From: RGIG2206 sp045579085
GTDB taxonomy: Bacteria; Bacillota; Clostridia; Oscillospirales; Acutalibacteraceae
Length of the DNA: 60,790 nt
Direction: 5' to 3'
Assembly: GCA_045579085.1 (NCBI GenBank)
Contig: JAZNLO010000028.1
Location: forward strand, 1 to 60,790
Shown here: piece after piece, positions 25,119 through 34,234 of the stretch
Position numbering within the stretch: position 1 is the first letter of the stretch
Layout: the number at the start of each line of letters is the position of its first letter
Program-made: the position numbers and the translations under genes
The notes under the pieces: generated by a model
Seen by the model: only the letters and a program-made list of their open reading frames with translations
Databases searched by the model: none
Told to the model about the DNA's origin: nothing

Positions 25119-25706
25119 ATGGAATTAAAGCCTAATCAGCAAAAAGTATTTGATTATCTCAAAGAGTGTTCCAACTCGCACGTGCCGCCTACAGTGCGTG
25201 AGATTTGTGCTGCAACAGGCATCAAGTCCACCTCTACTGTTTTCGGTGTGCTTACTGCGCTTGAGAAAGCGGGCCTTATATCGCGTAACGGTGGCGCTGC
25301 TCGTGCAATTCAGATTGAGGGCGCTGCAAAAAGCGTTAGCGTGCCATTGGTTGGCACCGTTACCGCAGGCGTGCCGATAACTGCTATTGAAAATATAGAA
25401 AGATATCTGCCGCTTTCCTACGATATCACAAGAGGTCGAGAAATTTTTGCTCTTAGAGTTAAGGGCATGAGCATGATGAACGCAGGCATCCTCGACGGCG
25501 ATATTATCTACGCCGAAAAGGCATCCGCCGCCGAGCGTGGTGACATTGTTGTTGCGCTAATCGACGAAGAGGCAACAGTAAAGCGTCTTGACTTTATGGA
25601 CAACGGCGCAGTTGTGCTGATGCCTGAAAACGAGGCGTTTTCTCCCATTGTACCTGAAACGGTGATAATTCTCGGCAAGGTAATCGCAAGCTTCAGGCAA
25701 TACTGA
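25119..25706 (+). CDS. lexA: LexA repressor
   Basis: 195 residues. Winged HTH at 1-65 (TVREICAATGIKSTSTVFGVL), cleavage bond Ala83-Gly84 in GTVTAGVP, catalytic Ser118 in GMSMMNAGI and Lys155 in ATVKRLD. It represses SOS genes until RecA-induced self-cleavage. No clear CGAACnnnnGTTCG-type box is seen in the short gap upstream, so autoregulation may act at a promoter before the ApgM gene. CGGGAGC before the ATG is an adequate ribosome site. Confidence 0.95.
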   Translation: MELKPNQQKVFDYLKECSNSHVPPTVREICAATGIKSTSTVFGVLTALEKAGLISRNGGAARAIQIEGAAKSVSVPLVGTVTAGVPITAIENIERYLPLSYDITRGREIFALRVKGMSMMNAGILDGDIIYAEKASAAERGDIVVALIDEEATVKRLDFMDNGAVVLMPENEAFSPIVPETVIILGKVIASFRQY

Positions 25707-25723
25707 TAACAAGGAGACCAAGT

Positions 25724-26098
25724 ATGAATTTAGCCGCACTTATAATAATTTTTATATGGCTTGTTTTTATAGGCATATACGTTGCAATCAGGATTGCCAA
25801 TCCAGACCTTGCGAAAGGTTACTCTCTGCCAAAGAAAAAGCCAAAATATGACCCCAACGGCTTTGATAAAAACGGTTGGTCTGCGCTCGGTTTTCACAGA
25901 AACGGCACCCGTTATGACGACAATGGCCTTGACATAAACGGAAATCCCAAACCCGAAGGCGAACGCACCGACCTCAAGGCTTTCGAGCCTGTACCCGAAA
26001 CAGATTTTGACTTCGAGGGCGAGGGCACTGAGAACGCTAAAAATGAAAAGCATTGGTGGGAAAAGGACGAAGAAAAGAAGCCTTGGTGGCTTGAATAA
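25724..26098 (+). CDS. Small membrane protein with Asn-Gly repeats
   Basis: 124 residues, family not named. Membrane helix at about 3-22, then a tract in which an NG pair recurs every 8-11 residues (DPNGFDKNGWS, FHRNGTRYDDNGLDINGNP), and an acidic, Trp-containing C-terminus (HWWEKDEEKKPWWLE). The repeat resembles short calcium- or ligand-binding NG motifs of secreted proteins, but no function can be assigned. AAGGAGACC upstream; third gene of the ApgM-lexA run, followed by a terminator. Confidence 0.65.
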   Translation: MNLAALIIIFIWLVFIGIYVAIRIANPDLAKGYSLPKKKPKYDPNGFDKNGWSALGFHRNGTRYDDNGLDINGNPKPEGERTDLKAFEPVPETDFDFEGEGTENAKNEKHWWEKDEEKKPWWLE

Positions 26099-26114
26099 GT
26101 AAACTAACCAAACA

Positions 26115-26146
26115 AAACCCCTTGAGTGTTACTCAAGGGGTTTTTA
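26115..26146. terminator. Bidirectional terminator between the lexA run and VanZ gene
   Basis: AAACCCCTTGAGT pairs with ACTCAAGGGGTTT around GTT, with T5 to the right. Confidence 0.9.
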
Positions 26147-26155
26147 TTACTTAAA

Positions 26156-26728
26156 TTAAGCTTTCGTTCTTCGCTTACGCACAAGATACAATATTAAAAC
26201 CGCCGCAGCGATTCCAACCGCATAACCGATTGTGTCGGTCAGCACGTCTTTGAAGTTTGCCGTCCTGTCGCAAAACTTTTGTATAATTTCGTCGGTTACA
26301 GGAACAACAACGCCAATCAACGCCAACCGCTTAAAGCCGTTTAAATCAACCTTAGAAAAAAAGAAATAGATACCGCAAAGCAAACCAAAGCTAAAATACT
26401 CAAGCAAATGCGCCGCTTTACGCACATAAGCCCTGTATCTCCACTTAGTCTGCGTTGTATTAAACACATCCTGATACTTGTCAATAACCTCTTTAGGCGG
26501 AGCACTCGGATTATTATACACTTCATCAGGCAAAGGGCCACTGGAAACGAGCTTGCCGCCATCCTCCTTTACCTCACTGAACATATTCACCGCAATGTCG
26601 CTTATTGAATGTGTTATCTCTGGGTTTAGTAAGGAGTTGCCCCATATAAATAAGAGGTTGAACAGCAGCAAAACCAAAACTACTCTTTTGACCTTGCTAC
26701 CGCCACTATTAAAACTCAATCTGGTCAT
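26156..26728 (-). CDS. VanZ-like family membrane protein
   Basis: 190 residues with four hydrophobic segments; the RKAAHLLEYFSFGLL motif and the later VVVPVTDEIIQKF and FKDVLTDTIGYAVG segments are the VanZ-like signature. VanZ proteins affect glycopeptide (teicoplanin) sensitivity in some species, but most genomic copies have unknown roles. ATG 26728 overlaps the end of lacZ by about 20 bases; the ribosome site is weak, so TTG 26719 is possible. Translational coupling with lacZ is likely. Confidence 0.8.
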   Translation of the reverse strand: MTRLSFNSGGSKVKRVVLVLLLFNLLFIWGNSLLNPEITHSISDIAVNMFSEVKEDGGKLVSSGPLPDEVYNNPSAPPKEVIDKYQDVFNTTQTKWRYRAYVRKAAHLLEYFSFGLLCGIYFFFSKVDLNGFKRLALIGVVVPVTDEIIQKFCDRTANFKDVLTDTIGYAVGIAAAVLILYLVRKRRTKA

Positions 26729-29700
26729 AGGCAATATGCTGTGAGCCGTCAAACTCTGTATCTGCAATTTCACACAAATCGTCGTGCGCCGCAACAGGTC
26801 TGATGCTCAACTTAAACACAAAATCATTGGGTATACTATATCTATTTTCCAAATAAGGTCCACAGCTGTTTGAGCCGACACCACTGTTAAGGAAGTCTGC
26901 GCAAACCACAACCTTGCCGAGTTTATCAAGCTCGAAATTATGCGCCTTGCGCTCAAGCTCCTCTTGCGTATACGGCAAAGCCGAGAAATCAAAACCGTCA
27001 TCATTTTTAAGCATAATGCCGCAACCCTCTGCATCAACAATGCCTGCCCACTCGGTATTATAGCGGTTACCGTAATCCTGTGGCTTAATGGTTTCTATGT
27101 CTTGCTGCAAAGCATTAAACTTAAATCTGCCAACATACTCGGAATTCTTTTTATCAATATAACTTTCATCAGGACCAAAACCGAAATACTCAACATTGGA
27201 ATAAGACTTATCCATAACAAATCTTATGCCAAAGCGCGGCGGTGTTGCGCCTCTTTGAGTTGTGCCTAAATCGGTGATATTAGTTTCGCACTCAAGGTCC
27301 ACGTTGCCCGCCCTGTCAACAGTCCACGCAACGTGGGCTCTGACTCTTGGAGCCTTAGTCTGACACACAAAGGAAATCTCCTGACGGATTACAACATTGC
27401 CCTCTTTACTGTCAACAGAGGTGGTATATACACGCACGCTTGAATCATTAAAGCCGTTGCGGATATAGTCAGTTTTGATGAATCTCTCGTTATCTGTCAT
27501 CGCTCTCCATATGTTGAACTTCATAGGAGTGGACAGCAGTTTTCTATCACCAAATGCGAGCTGACGGAAGGCTGCATTTTTCTTATCGAAAATATGACAG
27601 AAGCCGTCACCCTTAATCTGTATGCGGCTGACCGATTCATCAACGTCTATCGTTCTGTTCGGAAGCTGTTTGGTTGACTTGTTCACCTCAACGGGCAGCT
27701 TGAACTGGGCAAACGCCATCTCGTCTCCCTCAATGAGCAGCTCACCTATACCAGTCTGAACAAAACTGAATCTGATATAGCATCTGCCGCTCTCAGGCAA
27801 GCTGTAATCAAGCTTGACAACCCTACTCTTGTGCGCAGCAATTGCAAGCGCACCGAGAGAGCCTCCGTCAATCCTTTTGCCGTTACAGGTAAGCTCCCAC
27901 TTGCACTCAAGGCGACTGAGATATATAAAATCGTAGAGGTTGGTGATTTCAAATTCGCCTTCCTCGAGGTTAATCGCCTCAACCCTTACAGGCTGAATAA
28001 CATATTTAAGCTCCTTAAGGCCACGCTTAACAACTCTGTCAGGCGAAACAAGACCGTCAACGCAGAAGTTGCCGTCGTGCAATTTTTCACCTGAGTCGCC
28101 GCCATACAGGAATTTAGGTTTGCCGTTTTCGTCTACGCCGTCAAACACGGCGTGGTCGCACCATTCCCAGACGAATGCACCCATAAATCTATCCTGCTCA
28201 TAAATCACGTCCCAATAGTCCTTAAGGTCACCGGGTCCATTACCCATTGCGTGCGAATACTCACACAAAATAAACGGGCGGGTCTTGTCCTCATTATCCT
28301 GAGCGGCTGCACGGCAATAGTTTACATCGGTATACATACGAGAAAACATATCGGTATCGATCGGGAACGGCTCGGTTGGCTTAACGTCCATACCAAGCGT
28401 GCTCTCATAATGTATCGGACGGGTTAAATCACGTCCACGCAGCCACTTAGTTGCCTTTTTGAAGTTTTCGCCATAACCGCACTCGTTGCCGAGCGACCAT
28501 ATAACAATGCTGAAGCGGTTTTTATCACGCTCTACCAAAAGCTCGATACGGTCACGAATCGGCTCGTACCATTCCTCTGCATCGGTTATGCCTGAATAAT
28601 TATTTGTATCAAGTCCCATTCCGTGCGACTCGATATCAGCCTCACCTATAACATAGAGGCCGTATTTATCGCAAAGCTGAGTGAAACGAGGGTCGTTTGG
28701 GTAATGAGAGGTGCGCACTGCGTTGATATTGTGCTGCTTCATAAGAGCGATGTCACGCAGCATACTGTCCTCACTTACCACGTAGCCGGTGTACGGGTCG
28801 GAATCGTGACGGTTTACGCCCTTAAGCTTTACCGCACGTCCGTTAACGAGGAACACGCCGTCCTCAATCGACACCTTGCGTATACCGAACTTTTCGCCGA
28901 TATACTCGCCCGCCACGTCTATAAGCAGCGAATACAGCTCCGGCGACTCTGCGTTCCACAGCACAGGCCGCTCAACGCTGAACTCAACGTGTCCGTCACT
29001 GTCGGGACGCAGCCTATCAAGCTCCTTGCCATCAGGGCTAAAGAGCGTCAAAATAGCATCGGTGGGGTTGATAACGTCTATATCAACGCTTACAACCGCA
29101 CTTCTGAAATCCTCAGCTATCTCTGTTTTAATCTCAAAATCACGCAAGTGACCTCTGGGGCGACCAAGCAGATATACATCCCTGAAAATGCCTGAGAAGC
29201 GGAACTTGTCCTGGTCCTCAAGATAAGTTCCCTCGCACCACTTAAACACCAAAACGGTAACTCTGTTTGCGCCCTCATGCAAGTAGCCTGTAATATTGAA
29301 CTCACTGGTGCAGTGGGAAACCTGACTGTAACCCACAAACTCACCGTTTATATAGAGCATAAAACACGAGTCTACGCCCTCGAAAACTATGTATTTATTA
29401 AAATTATCCCAGTCAGACGGGCAGATAAAATCCCTGTTGTAAACGCCCACCGGATTGTTTACGGGGATAAACGGCGGGTCACACGCAAAGGGATACTTAA
29501 CGTTGAGATACTGAACCTGGTCGTAGCCGTGCAGCTGCCATACAGACGGCACGAGAAGCTCGTTTGACTTATCAAGCGGCAATGCGGGCTCGATAACAGT
29601 CTCTGGCACACGCTCTATATTAGTATAATAGTTAAAGCTCCATTTGCCCGAAAGCAAACCAAAACGGTCGCTCTCCTCGCGGCTTTTGGAAAAGATATCC

Positions 29701-29792
29701 TTAGCGGAGCCAAACGGCACATAATATGCACGAGGCTTCTCTGTGCCCAAATGCAAAGTGTTTATGTCTTGATAATACTCGGGTACTCTCAT
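26709..29792 (-). CDS. lacZ: Beta-galactosidase, GH2 family
   Basis: 1027 residues, full-length LacZ type. The acid/base Glu437 is in SLGNECGYG and the nucleophile Glu511 in ILCEYSHAMGNG; RTSHYPNDPRF and the C-terminal beta-galactosidase small-chain domain (about 760-1020, with GFGPDESYID) are present. There is no signal peptide, so it acts on imported lactose or galactosides in the cytosol. GGGGATATGTT precedes the ATG. No permease or lac repressor is adjacent; alr lies upstream with a 16-base gap. Confidence 0.96.
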   Translation of the reverse strand: MRVPEYYQDINTLHLGTEKPRAYYVPFGSAKDIFSKSREESDRFGLLSGKWSFNYYTNIERVPETVIEPALPLDKSNELLVPSVWQLHGYDQVQYLNVKYPFACDPPFIPVNNPVGVYNRDFICPSDWDNFNKYIVFEGVDSCFMLYINGEFVGYSQVSHCTSEFNITGYLHEGANRVTVLVFKWCEGTYLEDQDKFRFSGIFRDVYLLGRPRGHLRDFEIKTEIAEDFRSAVVSVDIDVINPTDAILTLFSPDGKELDRLRPDSDGHVEFSVERPVLWNAESPELYSLLIDVAGEYIGEKFGIRKVSIEDGVFLVNGRAVKLKGVNRHDSDPYTGYVVSEDSMLRDIALMKQHNINAVRTSHYPNDPRFTQLCDKYGLYVIGEADIESHGMGLDTNNYSGITDAEEWYEPIRDRIELLVERDKNRFSIVIWSLGNECGYGENFKKATKWLRGRDLTRPIHYESTLGMDVKPTEPFPIDTDMFSRMYTDVNYCRAAAQDNEDKTRPFILCEYSHAMGNGPGDLKDYWDVIYEQDRFMGAFVWEWCDHAVFDGVDENGKPKFLYGGDSGEKLHDGNFCVDGLVSPDRVVKRGLKELKYVIQPVRVEAINLEEGEFEITNLYDFIYLSRLECKWELTCNGKRIDGGSLGALAIAAHKSRVVKLDYSLPESGRCYIRFSFVQTGIGELLIEGDEMAFAQFKLPVEVNKSTKQLPNRTIDVDESVSRIQIKGDGFCHIFDKKNAAFRQLAFGDRKLLSTPMKFNIWRAMTDNERFIKTDYIRNGFNDSSVRVYTTSVDSKEGNVVIRQEISFVCQTKAPRVRAHVAWTVDRAGNVDLECETNITDLGTTQRGATPPRFGIRFVMDKSYSNVEYFGFGPDESYIDKKNSEYVGRFKFNALQQDIETIKPQDYGNRYNTEWAGIVDAEGCGIMLKNDDGFDFSALPYTQEELERKAHNFELDKLGKVVVCADFLNSGVGSNSCGPYLENRYSIPNDFVFKLSIRPVAAHDDLCEIADTEFDGSQHIAYDQIEF

Positions 29793-29808
29793 AACATATC
29801 CCCTTTTT

Positions 29809-30978
29809 TTATTGATTTAACAGGCAGGTTGAAAACGCCTGTTTGCCATCCTTTATATAAACCCTCACTACCCTGTGGCTTATTGAGCACACAGTTTCAT
29901 AATTTATTGTTCCCGCAAGCTTTGATAACTCATTGACGGAAATTGACTCATCCCCGTCATCGCCAAACAGCGTAACTATCGCATCAGGCTTAACGCCTAA
30001 GCCTGTAACGTCAATCATAAGCTGGTCCATGCAAACTCTGCCCAGCACCTTAGCTCTATGCCCGTTTACAAGCACGTGGCCCTTGCCAAAGGCTCTGATA
30101 TATCCGTCTGCATATCCGACGGGCACTGTGGCAACCTCTATATCCTTATCGGCGGTGAACGTTCTGCCGTAGCTGATTGCCTCGCCCGCTGTGACTGTTT
30201 TCACCATCGACACCGCCGAGCGAAGTGCCATAACAGGCTTAAATCCGTCTGCGCCTATCTCCTCAGACGGCGAAAGCCCGTACAAAACTATGCCCTCTCG
30301 CACCATATCAAGCTTATATTCTGTTCGGCTCACAGTAGCGGCAGAATTGCAGCAGTGCTTTACCTCAAAGCTTATACCCGCTTTTTCAAGCTTTCCTACT
30401 GTTTCCTCGAAAAGCCTGAACTGCCTGTCTGTAAAGCTGCCTTGCTCATCCTCGTCGCCATCAAAGTCTGCCGATGCAAAATGCGTGAACACGCCGCTGA
30501 CAGTCACGCCCGACAGCTTGCACGCTTTTGCTGCAGCCAAGACTTCAGCCTCGTCATCGCAGTTGAAGCCGATGCGGCGCATACCTGTGTCAAGCTTTAA
30601 ATGCGCCTTGACCTCTACCCCCGCTTTAACAGCAGCCTGAGAAAGCGCCTGAGCGTACTCGGCAGAATAAAGCGCCTGAGTGATATCGCCATCGTGAAGA
30701 CGTTTTGCGCAGCTTGCAGGCGTTGCACCCAAAATCAGTATGGGCGCTTTTATTCCTGTCTGCCTGAGCTGCTCCGCCTCTTCTATATTTGAAACGCCAA
30801 ACCAGTCGCAACCGCACCTCTCGAGCTCAGTTGCAACTGCCACCGCGCCGTGACCGTATGCGTTCGCCTTAACAACGCACATAACCATACAGTCGCCGAC
30901 CTTATCCTTAATCTGTTTAAAGTTGTGCCTTAAATTATCAAGATTTATTTGAGCCCAAGTGCGATGTAAAAAATCCAT
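29809..30978 (-). CDS. alr: Alanine racemase
   Basis: 389 residues. PLP-binding Lys37 in VVKANAYGHGA, the second catalytic Tyr in the INYETVCSISHRV region, and GRVCMDQLMIDVT. It makes D-alanine for peptidoglycan. ATG 30978 has GAGGGGG a few bases upstream; a TTG at 30996 would overlap the previous gene. It follows a short-chain dehydrogenase gene by ten bases, so the pair is co-transcribed, possibly on into lacZ. Confidence 0.95.
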   Translation of the reverse strand: MDFLHRTWAQINLDNLRHNFKQIKDKVGDCMVMCVVKANAYGHGAVAVATELERCGCDWFGVSNIEEAEQLRQTGIKAPILILGATPASCAKRLHDGDITQALYSAEYAQALSQAAVKAGVEVKAHLKLDTGMRRIGFNCDDEAEVLAAAKACKLSGVTVSGVFTHFASADFDGDEDEQGSFTDRQFRLFEETVGKLEKAGISFEVKHCCNSAATVSRTEYKLDMVREGIVLYGLSPSEEIGADGFKPVMALRSAVSMVKTVTAGEAISYGRTFTADKDIEVATVPVGYADGYIRAFGKGHVLVNGHRAKVLGRVCMDQLMIDVTGLGVKPDAIVTLFGDDGDESISVNELSKLAGTINYETVCSISHRVVRVYIKDGKQAFSTCLLNQ

Positions 30979-30988
30979 AAAAGCCCCC

Positions 30989-31705
30989 TCAAACAACTAT
31001 TCCGCCGTCTACCCCGATAACCTGACCTGTTATAAAACCGGCATCATCATCGGCAAGAAAGGCAACAACTCCTGCAACGTCTGCAGGTGTTCCGATTCTG
31101 CACAGCGCTGTGGACTGCTTCAATTCTTCCATATCAGCCTCACTCAGCTGTGCGTTCATATCCGTATCAATTACGCCGGGTGCAACGCAGTTTACCCTTA
31201 TGCCCGACGGGCCAACCTCTTTTGCAAGCGACTTAGTCATACCTATAAGCGCGGCTTTCGTTGCAGAATAGTGCACCTCGCACGAGCCACCCTCAACTCC
31301 CCACATAGACGAGATGAACACAATCGCGCCCGTCTTGCGTGAGACCATACTCGGCAACACGTTCTGCGTGCAATTAAACGCGCCTGTGAGGTTTACGTCA
31401 ATCATGCGCTGCCACTTAGCAAGGGTTATGTCTGTAAAAAGACACTGCTCTGCGCAGGCGGCGTTGTTTACAAGCAAATCTATATGCCCAAACCTTGCCA
31501 GAAAGTCGCTTACTGCATTATCAATCGCTGCCCTGTCAGCCACGTCGGCTTGATAGGACACAGCGCCGGTCTTCTTGCACACCTCATCGGCGGCATCGGT
31601 ATTTTTATTATACAAAAATGCTACCTGCCAACCCCTGAGAGTCAACAATTCCACTATCGCGCGGCCTATTCCTCTGGACCCACCTGTTACAAGCGCAGTT
31701 TTCAC
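30989..31705 (-). CDS. Short-chain dehydrogenase/reductase (FabG-like)
   Basis: 238 residues. Cofactor motif TGGSRGIGRA, NNAA at the usual spot, catalytic Ser in VFISSMWGVEGG, and YSATK (Tyr and Lys). Close to 3-oxoacyl-ACP reductase in pattern, but away from fatty-acid synthesis genes, so the substrate is open. The start is GTG 31705 with AGGTGGGC five bases upstream. Promoter 31772-31744. First gene before alr. Confidence 0.88.
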   Translation of the reverse strand: MKTALVTGGSRGIGRAIVELLTLRGWQVAFLYNKNTDAADEVCKKTGAVSYQADVADRAAIDNAVSDFLARFGHIDLLVNNAACAEQCLFTDITLAKWQRMIDVNLTGAFNCTQNVLPSMVSRKTGAIVFISSMWGVEGGSCEVHYSATKAALIGMTKSLAKEVGPSGIRVNCVAPGVIDTDMNAQLSEADMEELKQSTALCRIGTPADVAGVVAFLADDDAGFITGQVIGVDGGIVV

Positions 31706-31743
31706 AAAAAGCCCACCTAAAAATAATATAATAATACATATAA

Positions 31744-31772
31744 ATTATACAACACCGCATATCCGTTTGCAA
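31744..31772 (-). promoter_or_regulatory. Promoter of SDR-alr unit
   Basis: Minus-strand TTGCAA (31772-31767), 17-base spacer, TATAAT (31749-31744). Confidence 0.7.
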
Positions 31773-32266
31773 CTTCTTTTTTGGTGGTGCAGCACAGTTA
31801 AACTCGGTTGATAAACTTACAAAAATCGAGGCATTTTCTTCGACTTTTTAGGGCTAAAAAATCCAAAAAGCAAAGTAATCTAAGCCTAACCTCTTTTTTA
31901 TTCATAAATTATGTAAAACGAGCAAAACTAAAAAACAATTGTTCGACCAAAAATTTCATAATAAAACGCTAAGTAAATTGATTTGTTTTCACAATCATAA
32001 TTATTATTCAACAATCTGTAAGTTAACATAATCACAGATTTTAAGGCTTTTTTTGTCGAAAAACGGGCTGAAAACCGCATAAATCAAGTAAACTTTTCAC
32101 ATTTTCAACAGAGTTTTCAACATTTTTATGTCAACAACCCGTTATACAGATAGTAATATTTTGCGCTTTTCTTTTTTGATTAACATAAAATCTATAGGTT
32201 GAATATTATTACATTTTTATGCCAAAACTAACTATCATAAAAGCTCATTTTGGGGAGGCATTCCAT
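31773..32266. other. AT-rich intergenic region, no gene seen
   Basis: About 490 bases without a credible frame. It contains AACAATTGTT, an inverted repeat AATCTGT/ACAGATT at about 32014-32039, and two TTTTCAACA-like words near 32100-32125. These are too far from DnaA-box consensus, and no replication genes are nearby, so no origin is claimed. The right end presumably holds the promoter of the 32267 gene. Confidence 0.4.
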
Positions 32267-32539
32267 ATGATTAGAGGCGTTAACAGACAAATAATAGAAA
32301 TCAACGATACGCAAAGTGAATATTTCGAAAAAGCCATATTTTTTGTGCGTGCCGACAAGGACAATTTAAGCGAAAAAAAGCTACACGATATGGCTGTTCA
32401 GTTTATAGACCAATCTTCACTGTATTCAGTGAAACAAAAGCGCCGCAAAAAGTATCTCGTTAGCCGAAAGGCGTTGTGGCTGATGTTATCAATTTCTACG
32501 GCAGCCTGCGTCATCTTGACTATATCAAGATTCTTTTAG
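32267..32539 (+). CDS. Small C-terminally anchored protein, unknown
   Basis: 90 residues. Soluble N-terminal part (MIRGVNRQIIEINDTQSEYF, then AIFFVRADKD), a basic stretch KQKRRKKYLVSRK, and one membrane helix at the extreme C-terminus. It resembles a short conserved clostridial protein of unknown role. GGGGAGG seven bases before ATG 32267 makes the start firm. Its stop codon overlaps the stop of the convergent radical SAM gene by two bases. Confidence 0.7.
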   Translation: MIRGVNRQIIEINDTQSEYFEKAIFFVRADKDNLSEKKLHDMAVQFIDQSSLYSVKQKRRKKYLVSRKALWLMLSISTAACVILTISRFF

Positions 32540-33405
32540 TCATCGCTAAATGACGGTATAAAGCTCTCGCCAACAGTACCGCTTTCCTGAACAAAGCCGT
32601 TCACGACTCCTAAATGCTCAGCGTAATCGAGCACAAGCGCATATTCATCGTCAGTGACAGGACGGCTGAGCTCATCAATGTTGACATCAGGCATCGGCGT
32701 GTACTGATTCATTATGCTGATATAAATTCGGTTGCCGTATCGCTCGTGGAGCATACGGATAGCCTTCATGCTCTCGTCTGTATGATTAGGAAGCACAAGA
32801 TGACGCACAATAACACCCGACTTCATAAGTCCGTCGCCGTCAAAAACAGGCTCGCCAACTTGCTCAAGCATACAGTCGATAGCGTTAAGCGCCACCTGAG
32901 GATAGTCCGCAGCGAACGAATACCTCTGCGCAAGGGTGGCATCGGAATATTTGAAATCAGGCAGATAAATCTGCACCTTGCCTTTTAACAGAGCAAGCGT
33001 CTGAGGCAGCTCGTAGCCGCCGCAGTTGTACACTACGGGGATATGAAGGCGAGCCTTTTCGAGTACGCTCGCAATTTGCGGCGTATAATGCGTTGGGGTT
33101 ACGAGATTTATGTTGTGCACACCGCTTGCCTCGAGCTTTTTCAGCTGCTCCGCAAGCTCGTCAACAGTGTATTCCTTGCCGACAGCGCCGCTGTTTATCT
33201 CTCGGTTTTGACAGTACACACAGCGAAGCGGACAGCCAGAAAAAAACACGGCACCGGACCCGTTTACACCTGAGATGCACGGCTCCTCCCAGTAGTGCGG
33301 AGCAATCCTCGCAATTTTAAGTGTCTGGCTAACAGAGCACACGCCTAACTCGCCGTTTTCTCTGTCTGCGCCGCATTTTCTGGGACAAAGCATACACTTG
33401 CTCAC
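32536..33405 (-). CDS. Radical SAM protein, PflA-like (COG1313 type)
   Basis: 289 residues. The radical SAM cluster motif is CPLRCVYCQN (Cys-x3-Cys-x2-Cys), preceded by an N-terminal CMLCPRKCGADR with more Cys. This arrangement is typical of the uncharacterised pyruvate-formate-lyase-activase homologues rather than PflA itself. GTG 33405 has GAGGTG six bases upstream and is preferred over GTG 33426. No glycyl-radical enzyme is adjacent, so its target is unknown. Confidence 0.85.
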   Translation of the reverse strand: MSKCMLCPRKCGADRENGELGVCSVSQTLKIARIAPHYWEEPCISGVNGSGAVFFSGCPLRCVYCQNREINSGAVGKEYTVDELAEQLKKLEASGVHNINLVTPTHYTPQIASVLEKARLHIPVVYNCGGYELPQTLALLKGKVQIYLPDFKYSDATLAQRYSFAADYPQVALNAIDCMLEQVGEPVFDGDGLMKSGVIVRHLVLPNHTDESMKAIRMLHERYGNRIYISIMNQYTPMPDVNIDELSRPVTDDEYALVLDYAEHLGVVNGFVQESGTVGESFIPSFSDD

Positions 33406-33476
33406 CCTTATCACCTCGCTTAACACTTGTATTATACCTCGTTAAGCAAAGGTTTTCAACAGCCTGTCCCAACATA

Positions 33477-33503
33477 AAAGACGGAGTTTTGCTCCGTCTT
33501 TGT
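33477..33503 (-). terminator. Terminator of spoIIID
   Basis: AAGACGGAG pairs with CTCCGTCTT around TTTG-like loop (33478-33500). Confidence 0.85.
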
Positions 33504-33516
33504 TTTACTCGGTCGT

Positions 33517-33771
33517 TTATCTGTGTATATTGTTATACTTCATTTTAGTGGCGAGTCCGCCGCGAATATGCCTCTGTGCTTTGTTTACCTCCAGCACCTT
33601 TTTAACCTCTTTGTAAAGCTGAGGTTGTATATATTTAAGCCGCTCTGCCACATCCTTATGCACCGTAGACTTCGACACGTTAAACTGCTTTGCGGCAGTC
33701 CTGACGGTTGCCTTGTTCTCAATTATGTACTCGCCCAGCACAATTGCCCGTTGATGCACCAAATCTCTCAT
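33517..33771 (-). CDS. spoIIID: Sporulation transcription regulator SpoIIID
   Basis: 84 residues, the family length. HTH with KATVRTAAKQFNVSKSTVHKD, followed by the conserved basic C-terminus (RHIRGGLATKMKYN). SpoIIID switches on and off mother-cell genes of the sigma-E regulon during sporulation. TAGGAG lies just before the ATG. A sigma-E-like promoter is visible upstream (33830-33800). It shows that this genome carries the sporulation programme. Confidence 0.96.
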   Translation of the reverse strand: MRDLVHQRAIVLGEYIIENKATVRTAAKQFNVSKSTVHKDVAERLKYIQPQLYKEVKKVLEVNKAQRHIRGGLATKMKYNNIHR

Positions 33772-33799
33772 ACTCTCAACTCCTAAAAAGGACTATTTA

Positions 33800-33830
33800 A
33801 TTGTATGAGCGTTTATTATTTCATATAACC
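33800..33830 (-). promoter_or_regulatory. Candidate sigma-E promoter of spoIIID
   Basis: Minus-strand GGTTATATGA (33830-33821) and CATACAAT (33807-33800), with spacing of a sigma-E promoter (-10 CATAnnnT). spoIIID is a sigma-E gene in B. subtilis. Confidence 0.6.
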
Positions 33831-33888
33831 TAAATTTATCGAAAAAAGAAAAACAACCGTTAAATGAGGTAAACTAATCAATCTCAAT

Positions 33889-33925
33889 AAAGAAACCTCT
33901 GCTGGTTTTCAGCAGAGGTTTCTTT
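33889..33925 (-). terminator. Terminator of ribbon-helix-helix gene
   Basis: AAGAAACCTCTGCT pairs with AGCAGAGGTTTCTT (33890-33924). Confidence 0.9.
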
Positions 33926-33926
33926 A

Positions 33927-34127
33927 TTACTTGCGAGTAGGTTTTACGTTTGATGCAGGAGTGATATTTCCGTCAATAACACCATTAGCATCTTCAAAAG
34001 CCTTAATATTTTCTCTTATTAAAACAAGAACTTGACTATTTACACTTCTACCTTCGTAATCAGCAATGTGTGCGATTTTATTCAACATTTCTTCTTCGAT
34101 TCTTATCGAAACACTCTTGATAGCCAT
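33927..34127 (-). CDS. Ribbon-helix-helix DNA-binding protein
   Basis: 66 residues. KSVSIRIEEEMLNKIAHIAD is the beta strand and first helix, and YEGRSVNSQVLVLIREN the second helix, of an Arc/MetJ-type fold. Such small proteins act as autorepressors or antitoxins. It faces a SLOG gene across 107 bases with two palindromes. No toxin-like gene is adjacent, so a repressor of the SLOG gene is the simpler reading (inference). Confidence 0.8.
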   Translation of the reverse strand: MAIKSVSIRIEEEMLNKIAHIADYEGRSVNSQVLVLIRENIKAFEDANGVIDGNITPASNVKPTRK

Positions 34128-34140
34128 ACATTCACCCCAT

Positions 34141-34212
34141 AATAAATATATTGTATATTTATTTTAGATGTATTATGTGTTACAATGTTGAATATAGATA
34201 TACGGTATATTC
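34141..34212. promoter_or_regulatory. Two palindromes and extended -10 between RHH and SLOG 3
   Basis: AATAAATATA/TATATTTATT (34141-34163, perfect 10-base arms around TTG) and GAATATA/TATATTC (34190-34212, nine-base spacer). Between them is an extended -10, TGTTACAAT (34178-34186), reading toward SLOG 3. Suits control by the adjacent RHH protein. Confidence 0.65.
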
Positions 34213-34234
34213 ATTATGTTTTGAGGAGAAAATT

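Noticed and set aside
28623..29195. 190-codon plus-strand frame inside lacZ
   Set aside because: It is antisense to a highly conserved beta-galactosidase and its translation has no family features.
31773..32266. Possible replication origin (AT-rich, TTTTCAACA-like words)
   Set aside because: The words differ from TTATCCACA at several positions and no dnaA, dnaN, gidA or similar gene is nearby.
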